From Clusia tigrina (lineage: Eukaryota; Arthropoda; Insecta; Diptera; Clusiidae), in NCBI GenBank assembly GCA_920105625.2, contig OV050030.1:247225889-247289888 (forward strand): a stretch of DNA of 64,000 nt, read 5' to 3'. A program made the translations under genes and the position numbers. How positions within the stretch are numbered: the stretch's first letter is position 1; each line of letters starts with the position of its first letter. Below, in pieces: positions 1-12,756 of the stretch. A model generated the notes under the pieces. The model was not told the DNA's origin. It was given only the letters and a program-made list of their open reading frames with translations, and made no database searches.

Positions 1-256
1 AGACTGATAAAACTTCAAATGGCCCTAACTTCTATACGGTACGTCCTACACCTATCAAAGTTTGCAACATACAAATGCTTGTAACTTTTTACTGGAGCGT
101 CATAAATCCTTGAAATTTTGTAACAATAAAGTACTCGAGCCTCTTGTCAATTTACGCTTTCGCTCAAGCTATGCTACCCTTGAGTCCCAAATCAAACACT
201 GATAAAACTTCAAATGGCCCTAACTTCTATACGGTACGTCATACACCTATCAAAGT

Positions 257-330
257 TTGCAACATACAAATGCGGGTAACTTTTTACTGGAGCGTCATAA
301 AACCTTGAAATTGCTACTCTTGAGTCCCAA
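257..330. repeat. Satellite monomer with 56-bp internal deletion
   Basis: The sequence jumps from GAAATT to GCTACTCTTG at about 312/313. The full-length relative at about 1390-1500 has 56 further bases here, including the AATAAA and XhoI block. The same breakpoint recurs at about 3580/3581, so this variant has been copied as part of a larger unit. Confidence 0.85.
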
Positions 331-3300
331 ATCAAACACTGATAAAACTTCATATGGCCCTAACTTCCATACGGTACGTCCAACACCTATCAAAGTTTGC
401 AACATACAAATGCTTGTAACTTTTTACTGGAGCGTCATAAAACCTTGAAATTTTGTAACAATAAAGTACTCGAGCCTCTTGTCAATTTAAGCTATCGCTC
501 AAAGCTATGCTACCCTTGAGTCCCAAATCAACCACTGATAAAACTTCAAATGACCCTAACTTCTATACGGTGCATCCTATACCTATCAAAGTTTGCAACA
601 TACAAATGCTTGTAGCTTTTTACTGGAGCGTCATAAAACCTTGAAATTTTGTAACAATAAAGTACTCGAGCCTCTTCTCATTTTAAGCTATCGCTCAAAG
701 CTATGCTACCCTTGAGTCCCAAATCAAACACTGATTAAACTTCAAATACCCTAACTTCTATACGGTACGTCCTACACCTATCAACGTTTGCAACATACAA
801 ATGCTTGTAACTTTTTACTGGAGCGTCATAAAACCTTGAAATTTTGTAACAATAAAGTACTCGAACCTCTTGTCAATTTAAGCTATCTCTCAAAGCTGTG
901 CTACCCTTGAGTCCCAAATCAAACACTGATAAAACTTCAAATGGCCCTAACTACTATACGGTACGTCCTACACCTATCAACGTTTGCAACATACAAATGC
1001 TTGTAACTTTTTACTGGAGCGTCATAAAAGATTGAAATTTTGTAACAATAAAATACTCGAGCCTCTTGTCAATTTAAGCTAGCGCTCAAAGCTATGCTAC
1101 CCTTGAGTCCCAAATCAAACACTGATAAAACTTCAAATGGCCCTAACTTCTATACGGTACGTCCTACACCTATCAAAGTTTGCAAAATACAAATGCTTGT
1201 AATTTTTTACTGGTGCGTCATAAAACGTTGAAATTTTGTAACAATAAAGTACTCGAGCCTCTTGTCAATTTAAGCTATCGCTCAAAGCTATGCTACCCTT
1301 GAGTCCCAAATCAAACACTGATAAAACTTCAAATGGCCCTAACTTCTATACGGTACGTCATACACCTATCAAAGTTTGCAACATACAAATGCGGGTAACT
1401 TTTTACTGGAGCGTCATAAAACCTTGAAATTTTGTAACAATAAAGTACTCGAGCCTCTTGTCAATTTAACCTATCGCTCAAAGCTATGCTACTCTTGAGT
1501 CCCAAATCAAACACTGATAAAACTTCATATGGCCCTAACTTCCATACGGTACGTCCAACACCTATCAAAGTTTGCAACATACAAATGCTTGTAACTTTTT
1601 ACTGGAGCGTCATAAAACCTTAAAATTTTGTACTAATAGAGTACTCGAGCCTCTTGTCAATTTAAGCTATCGCTCAAAGCTATGCTACCCTTGAGTCCCA
1701 AATCAACCACTGATAAAACTTCAAATGACCCTAACTTCTATACGGTGCATCCTATACCTATCAAAGTTTGCAACATACAAATGCTTGTAGCTTTTTACTG
1801 GAGCGTCATAAAACCTTGAAATTTTGTAACAATAAAGTACTCGAGCCTCTTCTCATTTTAAGCTATCGCTCAAAGCTATGCTACCCTTGAGTCCCAAATC
1901 AAACACTGATAAAACTTCAAATACCCTAACTTCTATACGGTACGTCCTACACCTATCAATGTTTGCAACATACAAATGCTTGTAACTTTTTACTGGAGCG
2001 TCATAAAACCTTGAAATTTTGTAACAATAAAGTACTCGAACCTCTTGTCAATTTATGCTATCTCTCAAAGCTGTGCTACCCTGAGTCCCAAATCAAAGAC
2101 TGATAAAACTTCAAATGGCCCTAACTTCTATACGGTACGTCCTACACCTATCAAAGTTTGCAACATACATATGCTTGTAACTTTTTACTGGAGCGTCATA
2201 AAACCTTGAAATTTTGTAACAACAAGTACTCGAGCCTCTTGTCAATTTAAGCAATCGCTCAAAGCTATGCTACCCTTGAGTCCCAAATCAACCACTGATA
2301 AAACTTCAAATAACCCTAACTTCTATACGGTGCATCCTATACCTATCAAAGTTTGCAACATACAAATGCTTGTAACTTTTTACTGGAGTTCATAAAACCT
2401 TGAAATTTTGTAACAATAACGTACTCGAGCCTCTTGGCAATTTAAGCTATCGCTCAAAGCTATGCTACCCTTGAGTCCCAAATCAAACACTGATAAAACT
2501 TCAAATGGGCCTAACTTATATACGGTACGTCCTACACCTATCAACGTTTGCAACATACAAATGCTTGTAACTTTTTACTGGAGCGTCATAAAACCTTGAA
2601 ATTTTGTAACAATAAAGTACTCGAGCCTCTTGTCAATTTAAGTTATCGCTCAAAGCTATGCTACCCTTGAGTCCCAAATCAACCACTGATAAAACTTTAA
2701 ATGACCCTAACTTCTATACGGTGCATCCTATACCTATCAAAGTTTGCAACATACAAATGCTTGTAGCTTTTTACTGGAGCGTCATAAAACCTTGAAATTT
2801 TGTAACAATAAAGTACTCGAGCCTCTTCTCATTTTAAGCTATCGCTCAAAGCTATGCTACCCTTGAGTCCCAAATCAAACACTGATAAAACTTCAAATAC
2901 CCTAACTTCTATACGGTACGTCCTACACCTATCAACGTTTGCAACATACAAATGCTTGTAACTTTTTACTGGAGCGTCATAAAACCTTGAAATTTGGTAA
3001 CAATAAAGTACTCGAACCTCTTGTCAATTTAAGCTATCTCTCAAAGCTGTGGTACCCTGAGTCCCAAATCAAAGACTGATAAAACTTCAAATGGCCCTAA
3101 CTTCTATACGGTACGTCCTACACCTATCAAAGTTTGCAACATACAAATGCTTGTAACTTTTTACTGGAGCGTCATAAATCCTTGAAATTTTGTAACAATA
3201 AAGTACTCGAGCCTCTTGTCAATTTACGCTTTCGCTCAAGCTATGCTACCCTTGAGTCCCAAATCAAACACTGACAAAACTTCAAATGGCCCTAACTTCT

Positions 3301-3524
3301 ATACGGTACGTCCTACACCTATCAAAGTTTGCAACATACAAATGCTTGTAATTTTTTACTGGTGCGTCATAAAACGCGGAAATTTTGTAACAATAAAGTA
3401 CTCGAGCCTCTTGTCAATTTAAGCTATCGCTCAAAGCTATGCTACCCTTGAGTCCCAAATCAAACACTGATAAAACTTCAAATGGCCCTAACTTCTATAC
3501 GGTACGTCATACACCTATCAAAGT

Positions 3525-3598
3525 TTGCAACATACAAATGCGGGTAACTTTTTACTGGAGCGTCATAAAACCTTGAAATTGCTACTCTTGAGTCCCAA
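3525..3598. repeat. Second copy of the 56-bp-deleted monomer
   Basis: The breakpoint at about 3580/3581 is identical to the one at 312/313, with the same upstream private variant ATGCGGGTAAC. The two copies are 3268 bp apart, about 17 monomers minus the deletion and small indels. Their surroundings match, except that the second copy has one extra monomer upstream (about 3230-3425). Confidence 0.85.
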
Positions 3599-4014
3599 AT
3601 CAAACACTGATAAAACTTCATATGGCCCTAACTTCCATACGGTACGTCCAACACCTATCAAAGTTTGCAACATACAAATGCTTGTAGCTTTTTACTGGAG
3701 CGTCATAAAACCTTGAAATTTTGTAACAATAAAGTACTCGAGCCTCTTCTCATTTTAAGCTATCGCTCAAAGCTATGCTACCCTTGAGTCCCAAATCAAA
3801 CACTGATAAAACTTCAAATACCCTAACTTCTATACGGTACGTCCTACACCTATCAATGTTTGCAACATACAAATGCTTGTAACTTTTTACTGGAGCGTCA
3901 TAAAACCTTGAAATTTTGTAACAATAAAGTACTCGAACCTCTTGTCAATTTAAGCTATCTCTCAAAGCTGTGCTAGCCTTGAGTCCCAAATCAAACACTG
4001 ATAAAACTTCAAAT

Positions 4015-7000
4015 GGCGCTAACTTCTATACGGTACGTCCTACACCTAACAACGTTTGCAATATACAAATGCTTGTAACTTTTTACTGAGCGTCATAAAA
4101 CCCTGAAATTTTGTAACAATAAAGTACTCGAGCCTCTTGTCAATTTAAGCTATCGCTAAAAGCTATGCTACCCTTGAGTCCCAAATCAAACACTGATAAA
4201 ACTTCAAATGAACCTAACTTCTATACGGTGCATCCTATACCTATCAAAATTTGCAACATACAAATGCTTGTAACTTTTTACTGGAGTTCATAAAACCTTG
4301 AAATTTTGTAACAATAAAGTACTCGAGACTCTTGGCAATTTAAGCTATCGCTCAAAGCTATGCTACCCTTGAGTCCCAAATCAAACACTGATAAAACTTC
4401 AAATGGCCCTAACTTATATACGGTACGTCCTACACCTATCAACGTTTGCAACATACAAATGCTTGTAACTTTTTACTGGAGCGTCATAAAACCTTGAAAT
4501 TTTGTAACAATAAAGTACTCGAGAATCTTGTCAATTTAAGCTATCGCTCAAAGCTATGCTACCCTTGAGTCCCAAATCAACCACTGATAAAACTTTAAAT
4601 GACCCTAACTTCTATACGGTGCATCCTATACCTATCAAAGTTTGCAACATACAAATGCTTGTAGCTTTTTACTGGAGCGTCATAAAACCTTGAAATTTTG
4701 TAACAATAAAGTACTCGAGCCTCTTCTCATTTTAAGCTATCGCTCAAAGCTATGCTACCCTTGAGTCCCAAATCAAACACTGATAAAACTTCAAATACCC
4801 TAACTTCTATACGGTACGTCCTCCACCTATCAACGTTTGCAACATACAAATGCTTGTAACTTTTTACTGGAGCGTCATAAAACCTTGAAATTTGGTAACA
4901 ATAAAGTACTCGAACCTCTTGTCAATTTAAGCTATCTCTCAAAGCTGTGCTACCCTGAGTCCCAAATCAAACACTGATAAAACTTCAAATGGCCCTAACT
5001 TCTATACGGTACGTCCTACACCTATCAAAGTTTGCAACATACAAATGCTTGTAACTTTTTACTGGAGCGTCATAAAATCTTGAAATTTTGTAACAATAAA
5101 GTACTCGAGCCTCTTGTCAATTTAAGCAATCGCTCAAAGCTATGCTACCCTTGAGTCCCAAATCAACCACTGATAAAACTTCAAATAACCCTAACTTCTA
5201 TACGGTGCATCCTATACCTATCAAAGTTTGCAACATACAAATGCTTGTAGCTTTATACTGGAGCGTCATAAAACCTTGAAATTTTGTAACAATAAAGTAC
5301 TCGAGCCTCTTGTCAATTTAAGCTATCGCTCAAAGCTATGCTACCCTTGAGTCCCAAATCAAACACTGATAAAACTTCAAATGGCGCTAACTTCTATACG
5401 GTACGTCCTACACCTAGCAACGTTTGCAATATACAAATGCTTGTAACTTTTTACTGGAGCGTCATAAAACCTTGAAATTTTGTAACAATAAAGTACTCGA
5501 GCCTCTTGTCAATTTAACCTATCGCACAAAGCTATGCTACCCTTGAGTCCCAAATCAAACACTGATAAAACTTCAAATGACCCTAACTTCTATACGGTGC
5601 ATCCTATACCTATCAAAATTTGCAACATACAAATGCTTGTAACTTTTTACTGGAGTTCATAAAACCTTGAAATTTTGTAACAATAAAGTACTCGAGCCTC
5701 TTGGCAATTTAAGCTATCGCTCAAAGCTATGCTACCCTTGAGTCCCAAATCAAACACTGATAAAACTTCAAATGGCCCTAACTTATATACGGTACGTCCT
5801 ACACCTATCAACGTTTGCAACATACAAATGCTTGTAACTTTTTACTGGAGCGTCATAAAACCTTGAAACTTTGTAACAATAAAGTACTCGAGAATCTTGT
5901 CAATTTAAGCTATCGCTCAAAGCTATGCTACCCTTGAGTCCCAAATCAAACACTGATAAAACTTCAAATACCCTAACTTCTATACGGTACGTCCTACACC
6001 TATCAACGTTTGCAACATACAAATGCTTGTAACTTTTTACTGGAGCGTCATAAAACCTTGAAATTTGGTAACAATAAAGTACTCGAACCTCTTGTCAATT
6101 TAAGCTATCTCTTAAAGCTGTGCTACCCTGAGTCCCAAATCAAACACTGATAAAACTTCAAATGGCCCTAACTTCTATACGGTACGTCCTACACCTATCA
6201 AAGTTTGCAACATACAAATGCTTGTAACTTTTTACTGGAGCGTCATAAAACCTTGAAATTTTGTAACAATAAAGTACTCGAGCCTCTTGTCAATTTAAGC
6301 AATCGCTCAAAGCTATGCTACCCTTGAGTCCCAAATCAACCACTGATAAAACTTCAAATAACCCTAACTTCTATACGGTGCATCCTATACCTATCAAAGT
6401 TTGCAACATACAAATGCTTGTAGCTTTTTACTGGAGCGTCATAAAACCTTGAAATTTTGTAACAATAAAGTACTCGAGCCTCTTGTCAATTTAAGCTATC
6501 GCTCAAAGCTATGCTACCCTTGAGTCCCAAATCAAACACTGATAAAACTTCAAATGGCGCTAACTTCTATACGGTACGTCCTACACCTAACAACGTTTGC
6601 AATATACAAATGCTTGTAACTTTTTACTGGAGCGTCATAAAACCTTGAAATTTTGTAACAATAAAGTACTCGAGCCTCTTGTCAATTTAACCTATCGCTC
6701 AAAGCTATGCTACCCTTGAGTCCCAAATCAAACACTGATAAAACTTCAAATGACCCTAACTTCTATACGGTGCATCCTATACCTATCAAAATTTGCAACA
6801 TACAAATGCTTGTAAGTTTTTACTGGAGTTCATAAAACCTTGAAATTTTGTAACAATAAAGTACTCGAGCCTCTTGGCAATTTAAGCTATCGCTCAAAGC
6901 TATGCTACCCTTGAGTCCCAAATCAAACACTGATAAAACTTCAAATGGCCCTAACTTATATACGGTACGTCCTACACCTATCAACGTTTGCAACATACAA

Positions 7001-10000
7001 ATGCTTGTAACTTTTTACTGGAGCGTCATAAAACCTTGGAATTTTGTAACAATAAAGTACTCGAGCCTCTTGTCAATTTAAGCTATCGCTCAAAGCTATG
7101 CTACCCTTGAGTCCCAAATCAACCACTGATAAAACTTTAAATGACCCTAACTTCTATACGGTGCATCCTATACCTATCAAAGTTTGCAACATACAAATGC
7201 TTGTAGCTTTTTACTGGAGCGTCATAAAACCTTGAAATTTTGTAACAATAAAGTACTCGAGCCTCTTCTCATTTTAAGCTATCGCTCAAAGCTATGCTAC
7301 CCTTGAGTCCCAAATCAAACACTGATAAAACTTCAAATACCCTAACTTCTATACGGTACGTCCTACACCTATCAACGTTTGCAACATACAAATGCTTGTA
7401 ACTTTTTACTGGAGCGTCATAAAACCTTGAAATTTTGTAACAATAAAGTACTCGAACCTCTTGTCAATTTAAGCTATCTCTCAAAGCTGTGCTACCCTGA
7501 GTCCCAAATCAAACACAGATAAAACTTCAAATAACCCTAACTTCTATACGGTGCATCCTATAACTATCAAAGTTTGCAACATACAAATGCTTGTAGCTTT
7601 TTACTGGAGCGTCATAAAACCTTGAAATTTTGTAATAATAAAGTACTCGAGCCTCTTGTCAATTTAAGCTATCGCTCAAAGCTATGCTACCCTTGAGTCC
7701 CAAATCAAACACTGATAAAACTTCAAATGGCGCTAACTTCTATACGGTACGTCCTACACCTAACAACGTTTGCAATATACAAATGCTTGTAACTTTTTAC
7801 TGGAGCGTCATAAAACCTTGAAATTTTGTAACAATAAAGTACTCGAGCCTCTTGTCAATTTAACCTATCGCTCAAAGCTATGCTACCCTTGAGTCCCAAA
7901 TCAAACACTGATAAAACTTCAAATGACCCTAACTTCTATACGGTGTATCCTATACCTATCAAAATTTGCAACATACAAATGCTTGTAACTTTTTACTGGA
8001 GTTCATAAAACCTTGAAATTTTGTAACAATAAAGTACTCGAGCCTCTTGGCAATTTAAGCTATTGCTCAAAGCTATGCTACCCTTGAGTCCCAAATCAAA
8101 CACTGATAAAACTTCAAATGGCCCTAACTTATATACGGTACGTCCTACACCTATCAACGTTTGCAACATACAAATGCTTGTAACTTTTTACTGGAGCGTC
8201 ATAAAACCTTGAAATTTTGTAACAATAAAGTACTCGAGCCTCTTGTCAATTTAAGCTATCGCTCAAAGCTATGCTACCCTTGAGTCCCAAATCAACCACT
8301 GATAAAACTTTAAATGACCCTAACTTCTATACGGTGCATCCTATACCTATTAAAGTTTGCAACATACAAATGCTTGTAGCTTTTTACTGGAGCGTCATAA
8401 AACCTTGAAATTTTGTAACAATAAAGTACTCGAGCCTGTTGTCAATTTAAGCTATCGCTCAAAGCTATGCTATCCTTGAGTCCCAAATCAAACACTGATA
8501 AAACTTCAAATGGCCTTAACTTCTATACGGTACGTCCTACACCTATCAACGTTAGCAACATACAAATGCTTGTAACTTTTTACTGGAGCGTCATAAAACC
8601 TTGAAATTTGGTAACAATAAAATACTCGAGCCTCTTGTCAATTTAAGCTAGCGCTCAAAGCTATGCTACCCTTGAGTCCCAAATAAAACACTGATAAAAC
8701 TTCAAATGGCCCCAACTTCTATTCGGTACGTCCTACACCTATCAAAGTTTGCAACATACAAATGCTTGTAACTTTTTACTGGAGCGTCATAAAACCTTGA
8801 AATTTTGTAACAATAAAGTACTCGAGCCTCTTGTCAATTTAACCTATCGCTCAAAGCTATGCTACCCTTAAGTCCCAAATGAAACACTGATAAAACTTCA
8901 AATTTCCCTAACTTCTATACGGTACGTCCTACACCTATCAAAGTTTGCAACATAAAAATGCTTGTAACTTTTTACTGGAGCGTCATAAAACCTTGAAATT
9001 TTGTAACAATAAAGTACTCGAGCCTCTTGTCAATTTAAGCTATCTCTCAAAGCTGTGCTACCCTGAGTCCCAAATCGAAGACTGATAAAACTTCAAATGG
9101 CCCTAATTTCTATACGGTACGTCCAACACCTATAAAAGTTTGCAACATACAAATGCTTGTAACTTTTTACTGGAGCGTCATAAAACCTTAAAATTTTGTA
9201 ACAATAAAGTACTCGAGCCTCTTGTCAATTTAAGCTATCGCTCAAAGCTATGCTACCCTTGAGTCCCAAATCAACCACTGATAAAACTTCAAATGACCCT
9301 AACTTCTATACGGTGCATCCTATACCTATCAAAGTTTGCAACATACAAATGCTTGTAGCTTTTTACTGGAGCGTCATAAAACCTTGAAATTTTGCAACAA
9401 TAAAGTATTCGAGCCTCTTCTCATTTTAAGCTATCGCTCAAAGCTATGCTACCCTTGAGTCCCAAATCAAACACTGATAAAACTTCAAATACCCTAACTT
9501 CTATACGGTACGTCCTACACCTATCAACGTTTGCAACATACAAATGCTTGTAACTTTTTACTGGAGCGTCATAAAACCTTGAAATTTTGTAACAATAAAG
9601 TACTCGAACCTCTTGTCAATTTAAGCTATCTCTCAAAGCTGTGCTACCCTGAGTCCCAAATCGAAGACTGATAAAACTTCAAATGGCCCTAATTTCTATA
9701 CGGTACGTCCTACACCTATCAAAGTTTGCAACATACAAATGCTTGTAACTTTTTACTGGAGCGTCATAAAACCTTGAAATTTTGTAACAATAAAGTACTC
9801 GAGCCTCTTGTCAATTTAAGCAATCGCTCAAAGCTATGCTACCCTTGAGTCCCAAATCAACCACTGATAAAACTTCAAATAACCCTAACTTCTATACGGT
9901 GCATCCTATACCTATCAAAGTTTGCAACATACAAATGCTTGTAGCTTTTTACTGGAGCGTCATAAAACCTTGAAATTTTGTAACAATAAAGTACTCGAGC

Positions 10001-10270
10001 CTCTTGTCAATTTAAGCTATCGCTCAAAGCTATGCTACCCTTGAGTCCCAAATCAAACACTGATAAAACTTCAAATGGCGCTAACTTCTATACGGTACGT
10101 CCTACACCTAACAACGTTTGCAATATACAAATGCTTGTAACTTTTTACTGGAGCGTCATAAAACCTTGAAATTTTGTAACAATAAAGTACTCGAGCCTCT
10201 TGTCAATTTAAGCTATCGCTCAAAGCTATGCTACCCTTGAGTCCCAAATCAAACACTGATAAAACTTCAA
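4015..10270. repeat. 6/7-monomer higher-order repeat region
   Basis: A marker monomer with AAATGGCGCTAAC and CACCTAACAACGTTTGC, or a close form of it, begins its variant block at 4015, 5383, 6556, 7729 and 10077. The intervals are 1368, 1173, 1173 and 2348 bp, that is 7, 6, 6 and 12 monomers less small indels. Monomers between markers follow a repeated order: TGACCC/GTGCATCC, then GAGTTCAT, then GGCCCTAACTTATATACGG, then TGACCC/TGTAGC, then AAATACCC, then a GCTACCCTGAG form. Confidence 0.8.
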
Positions 10271-12750
10271 ATGACCCTAACTTCTATACGGTGCATCCTA
10301 TACCTATCAAAATTTGCAACATACAAATGCTTGTAACTTTTTACTGGAGTTCATAAAACCTTGAATTTTTGTAACAATAAAGTACTCGAGCCTCTTGTCA
10401 ATTTAAGCTATCGCTCAAATCTATGCTACCCTTGAGTCCCAAATCAAACACTGATAAAACTTCAAATGTCCCTAACTTCTATACGGTAGGTCCCACACCT
10501 ATCAAGGTTTGCAACATACAAATGCTTGTAACTTTTTACTGGAGCGTCATAAAACCTTGAAATTTTGTAACAATAAAGTACTCGAGCCTCTTTTCAACTT
10601 AAGCTATCGCTCAAAGCTATGCTACACTTGAGTCCCAAATCAAACACTGACAAAACTTGAAATGGCCCTAACTTCTATACGGTACGTCCTACACCTATCA
10701 AAGTTTGCAACATACAAATGCTTGTAACTTTTTACTGGAGCTTCATAAATCCTTCAAATTTTGTAACAATAAAGTACTCGAGCCTCTTTTCAACTTAAGC
10801 TATCGCTCAAAGCTATGCTACACTTGAGTCCCAAATCAAACACTGACAAAACTTCAAATGGCCTAACTTCTATACGGTACGTCCTACACCTATCAAGGTT
10901 TGCAACATACAAATGCTTGTAACTTTTTACTGGAGCGTCATAAAACCTTGAAATTTTGTAACAATAAAGTACTCGAGCCTCTTGTCAATTTAAGCTATCG
11001 CTCAAAGCTATGCTACCCTTGAGTCCCAAATCAAACACTGACAAAACTTCAAATGGCCCTAACTTCTATACGGTACGTCCTACACCTATCAAAGTTTGCA
11101 ACATACAAATGCTTGTAACTTTTTACTGGAGCTTCATAAATCCTTGAAATTTTGTAACAATAAAGTACTCGAGCCTCTTTTCAACTAAAGCTATCGCTCA
11201 AAGCTATGCTACACTTGAGTCCCAAATCAAACACTGACAAAACTTCAAATGGCCCTAACTTCTATACGGTACGTCCTACACCTATCAAAGTTTGCAACAT
11301 AAAAATGCTTGTAACTTTTTACTGGAGCGTCATAAAACCTTGAAATTTTGTAACAATAAAGTACTCGAGCCTCTTGTCAATTTAAGCTATCTCTCAAAGC
11401 TGTGCTACCCTGAGTCCCAAATCGAAGACTGATAAAACTTCAAATGGCCCTAATTTCTATACGGTACGTCCAACACCTATAAAAGTTTGCAACATACAAA
11501 TGCTTGTAACTTTTTACTGGAGCGTCATAAAACCTTCAAATTTTGTAACAATAAAGTACTCGAGCCTCTTGTCAATTTAAGCTATCGCTCAAAGCTATGC
11601 TACCCTTGAGTCCCAAATCAACCACTGATAAAACTTCAAATGACCCTAACTTCTATACGGTGCATCCTATACCTATCAAAGTTTGCAACATACAAATGCT
11701 TGTAGCTTTTTACTGGAGCGTCATAAAACCTTGAAATTTTGCAACAATAAAGTACTCGAGCCTCTTCTCATTTTAAGCTATCGCTCAAAGCTATGCTACC
11801 CTTGAGTCCCAAATCAAACACTGATAAAACTTCAAATGGCGCTAACTTCTATACGGTACGTCCTACACCTATCAAAGTTTGCAACATACAAATGCTTGTA
11901 ACTTTTTACTGGAGCGTAATAAAACCTTGAAATTTTGTAACAATAAAGTACTCGAGCCTCTTGTCAATTTAAGCTGTCGTTCAAAGCTATGCTACCCTTG
12001 AGTCCCAAATCAAACACTGAAAAAACTTCAAATGGCCCTAACTTCTATACGGTACGTCCTACACCTATCAAAGTTTGCAACATACAAATGCTTTTAACTT
12101 TTTACTGGAGCGTCATAAAACCTTGAAATTTTGTAACAATAAATTATTCGAGCCTCTTGTCAATTTAAGCTATCGCTCAAAGCTATGATACCCTTGAGTC
12201 CCAAATCAAACACTGATAAAACTTAAAATGGCCCTAACTTCTATACGGTGCATCCTATACCTATCAAAGTTTGCAACATACAAATGCTTGTAACTTTTTA
12301 CTGGAGCGTAATAAAACCTTGAAATTTGTAAAAATAAAGTACTCGAGCCTCTTGTCAATTTAAGCTATCGCTCAAAGCTGTGCTACTATTGAGTCCCAAA
12401 TCAAACACTGATAAAACTTCAAATGGCCCTAACTTCTATACGGTACGTCCTACACCTATTAAAGTTTGCAACCTACAAATGCTTGTAACTTTTTACTGGA
12501 GCGTCATAAATCCTTGAAATTTTGTAACAATAAAGTACTCGAGCCTCTTTTCAACTTAAGCTATCGCTCAAAGCTATGCTACACTTGAGTCCCAAATCAA
12601 ACACTGACAAAACTTCAAATGGCCCTAACTTCTATATGGTACGTCCTACACCTATCAAAGTTTGCAACATACAAATGCTTGTAACTTTTTACTGGAGCGT
12701 CATAAAACCTTGAAATTTTGTAACAATAAAGTACTCGAGCCTCTTGTCAA
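8400..12750. repeat. Transitional satellite with mixed monomers
   Basis: Here the 6/7-mer order of the left end gives way to monomers with CTTTTCAACTTAAGC, GCTACACTTGAG, GACAAAAC and GAGCTTCATAAATCC. These types then dominate the 12.7-20.6 kb block. Segments around 9060-9480 and 11400-11800 repeat each other at about 2.34 kb spacing (12 monomers). Nothing other than satellite is present. Confidence 0.65.
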
Positions 12751-12756
12751 TTTAAG

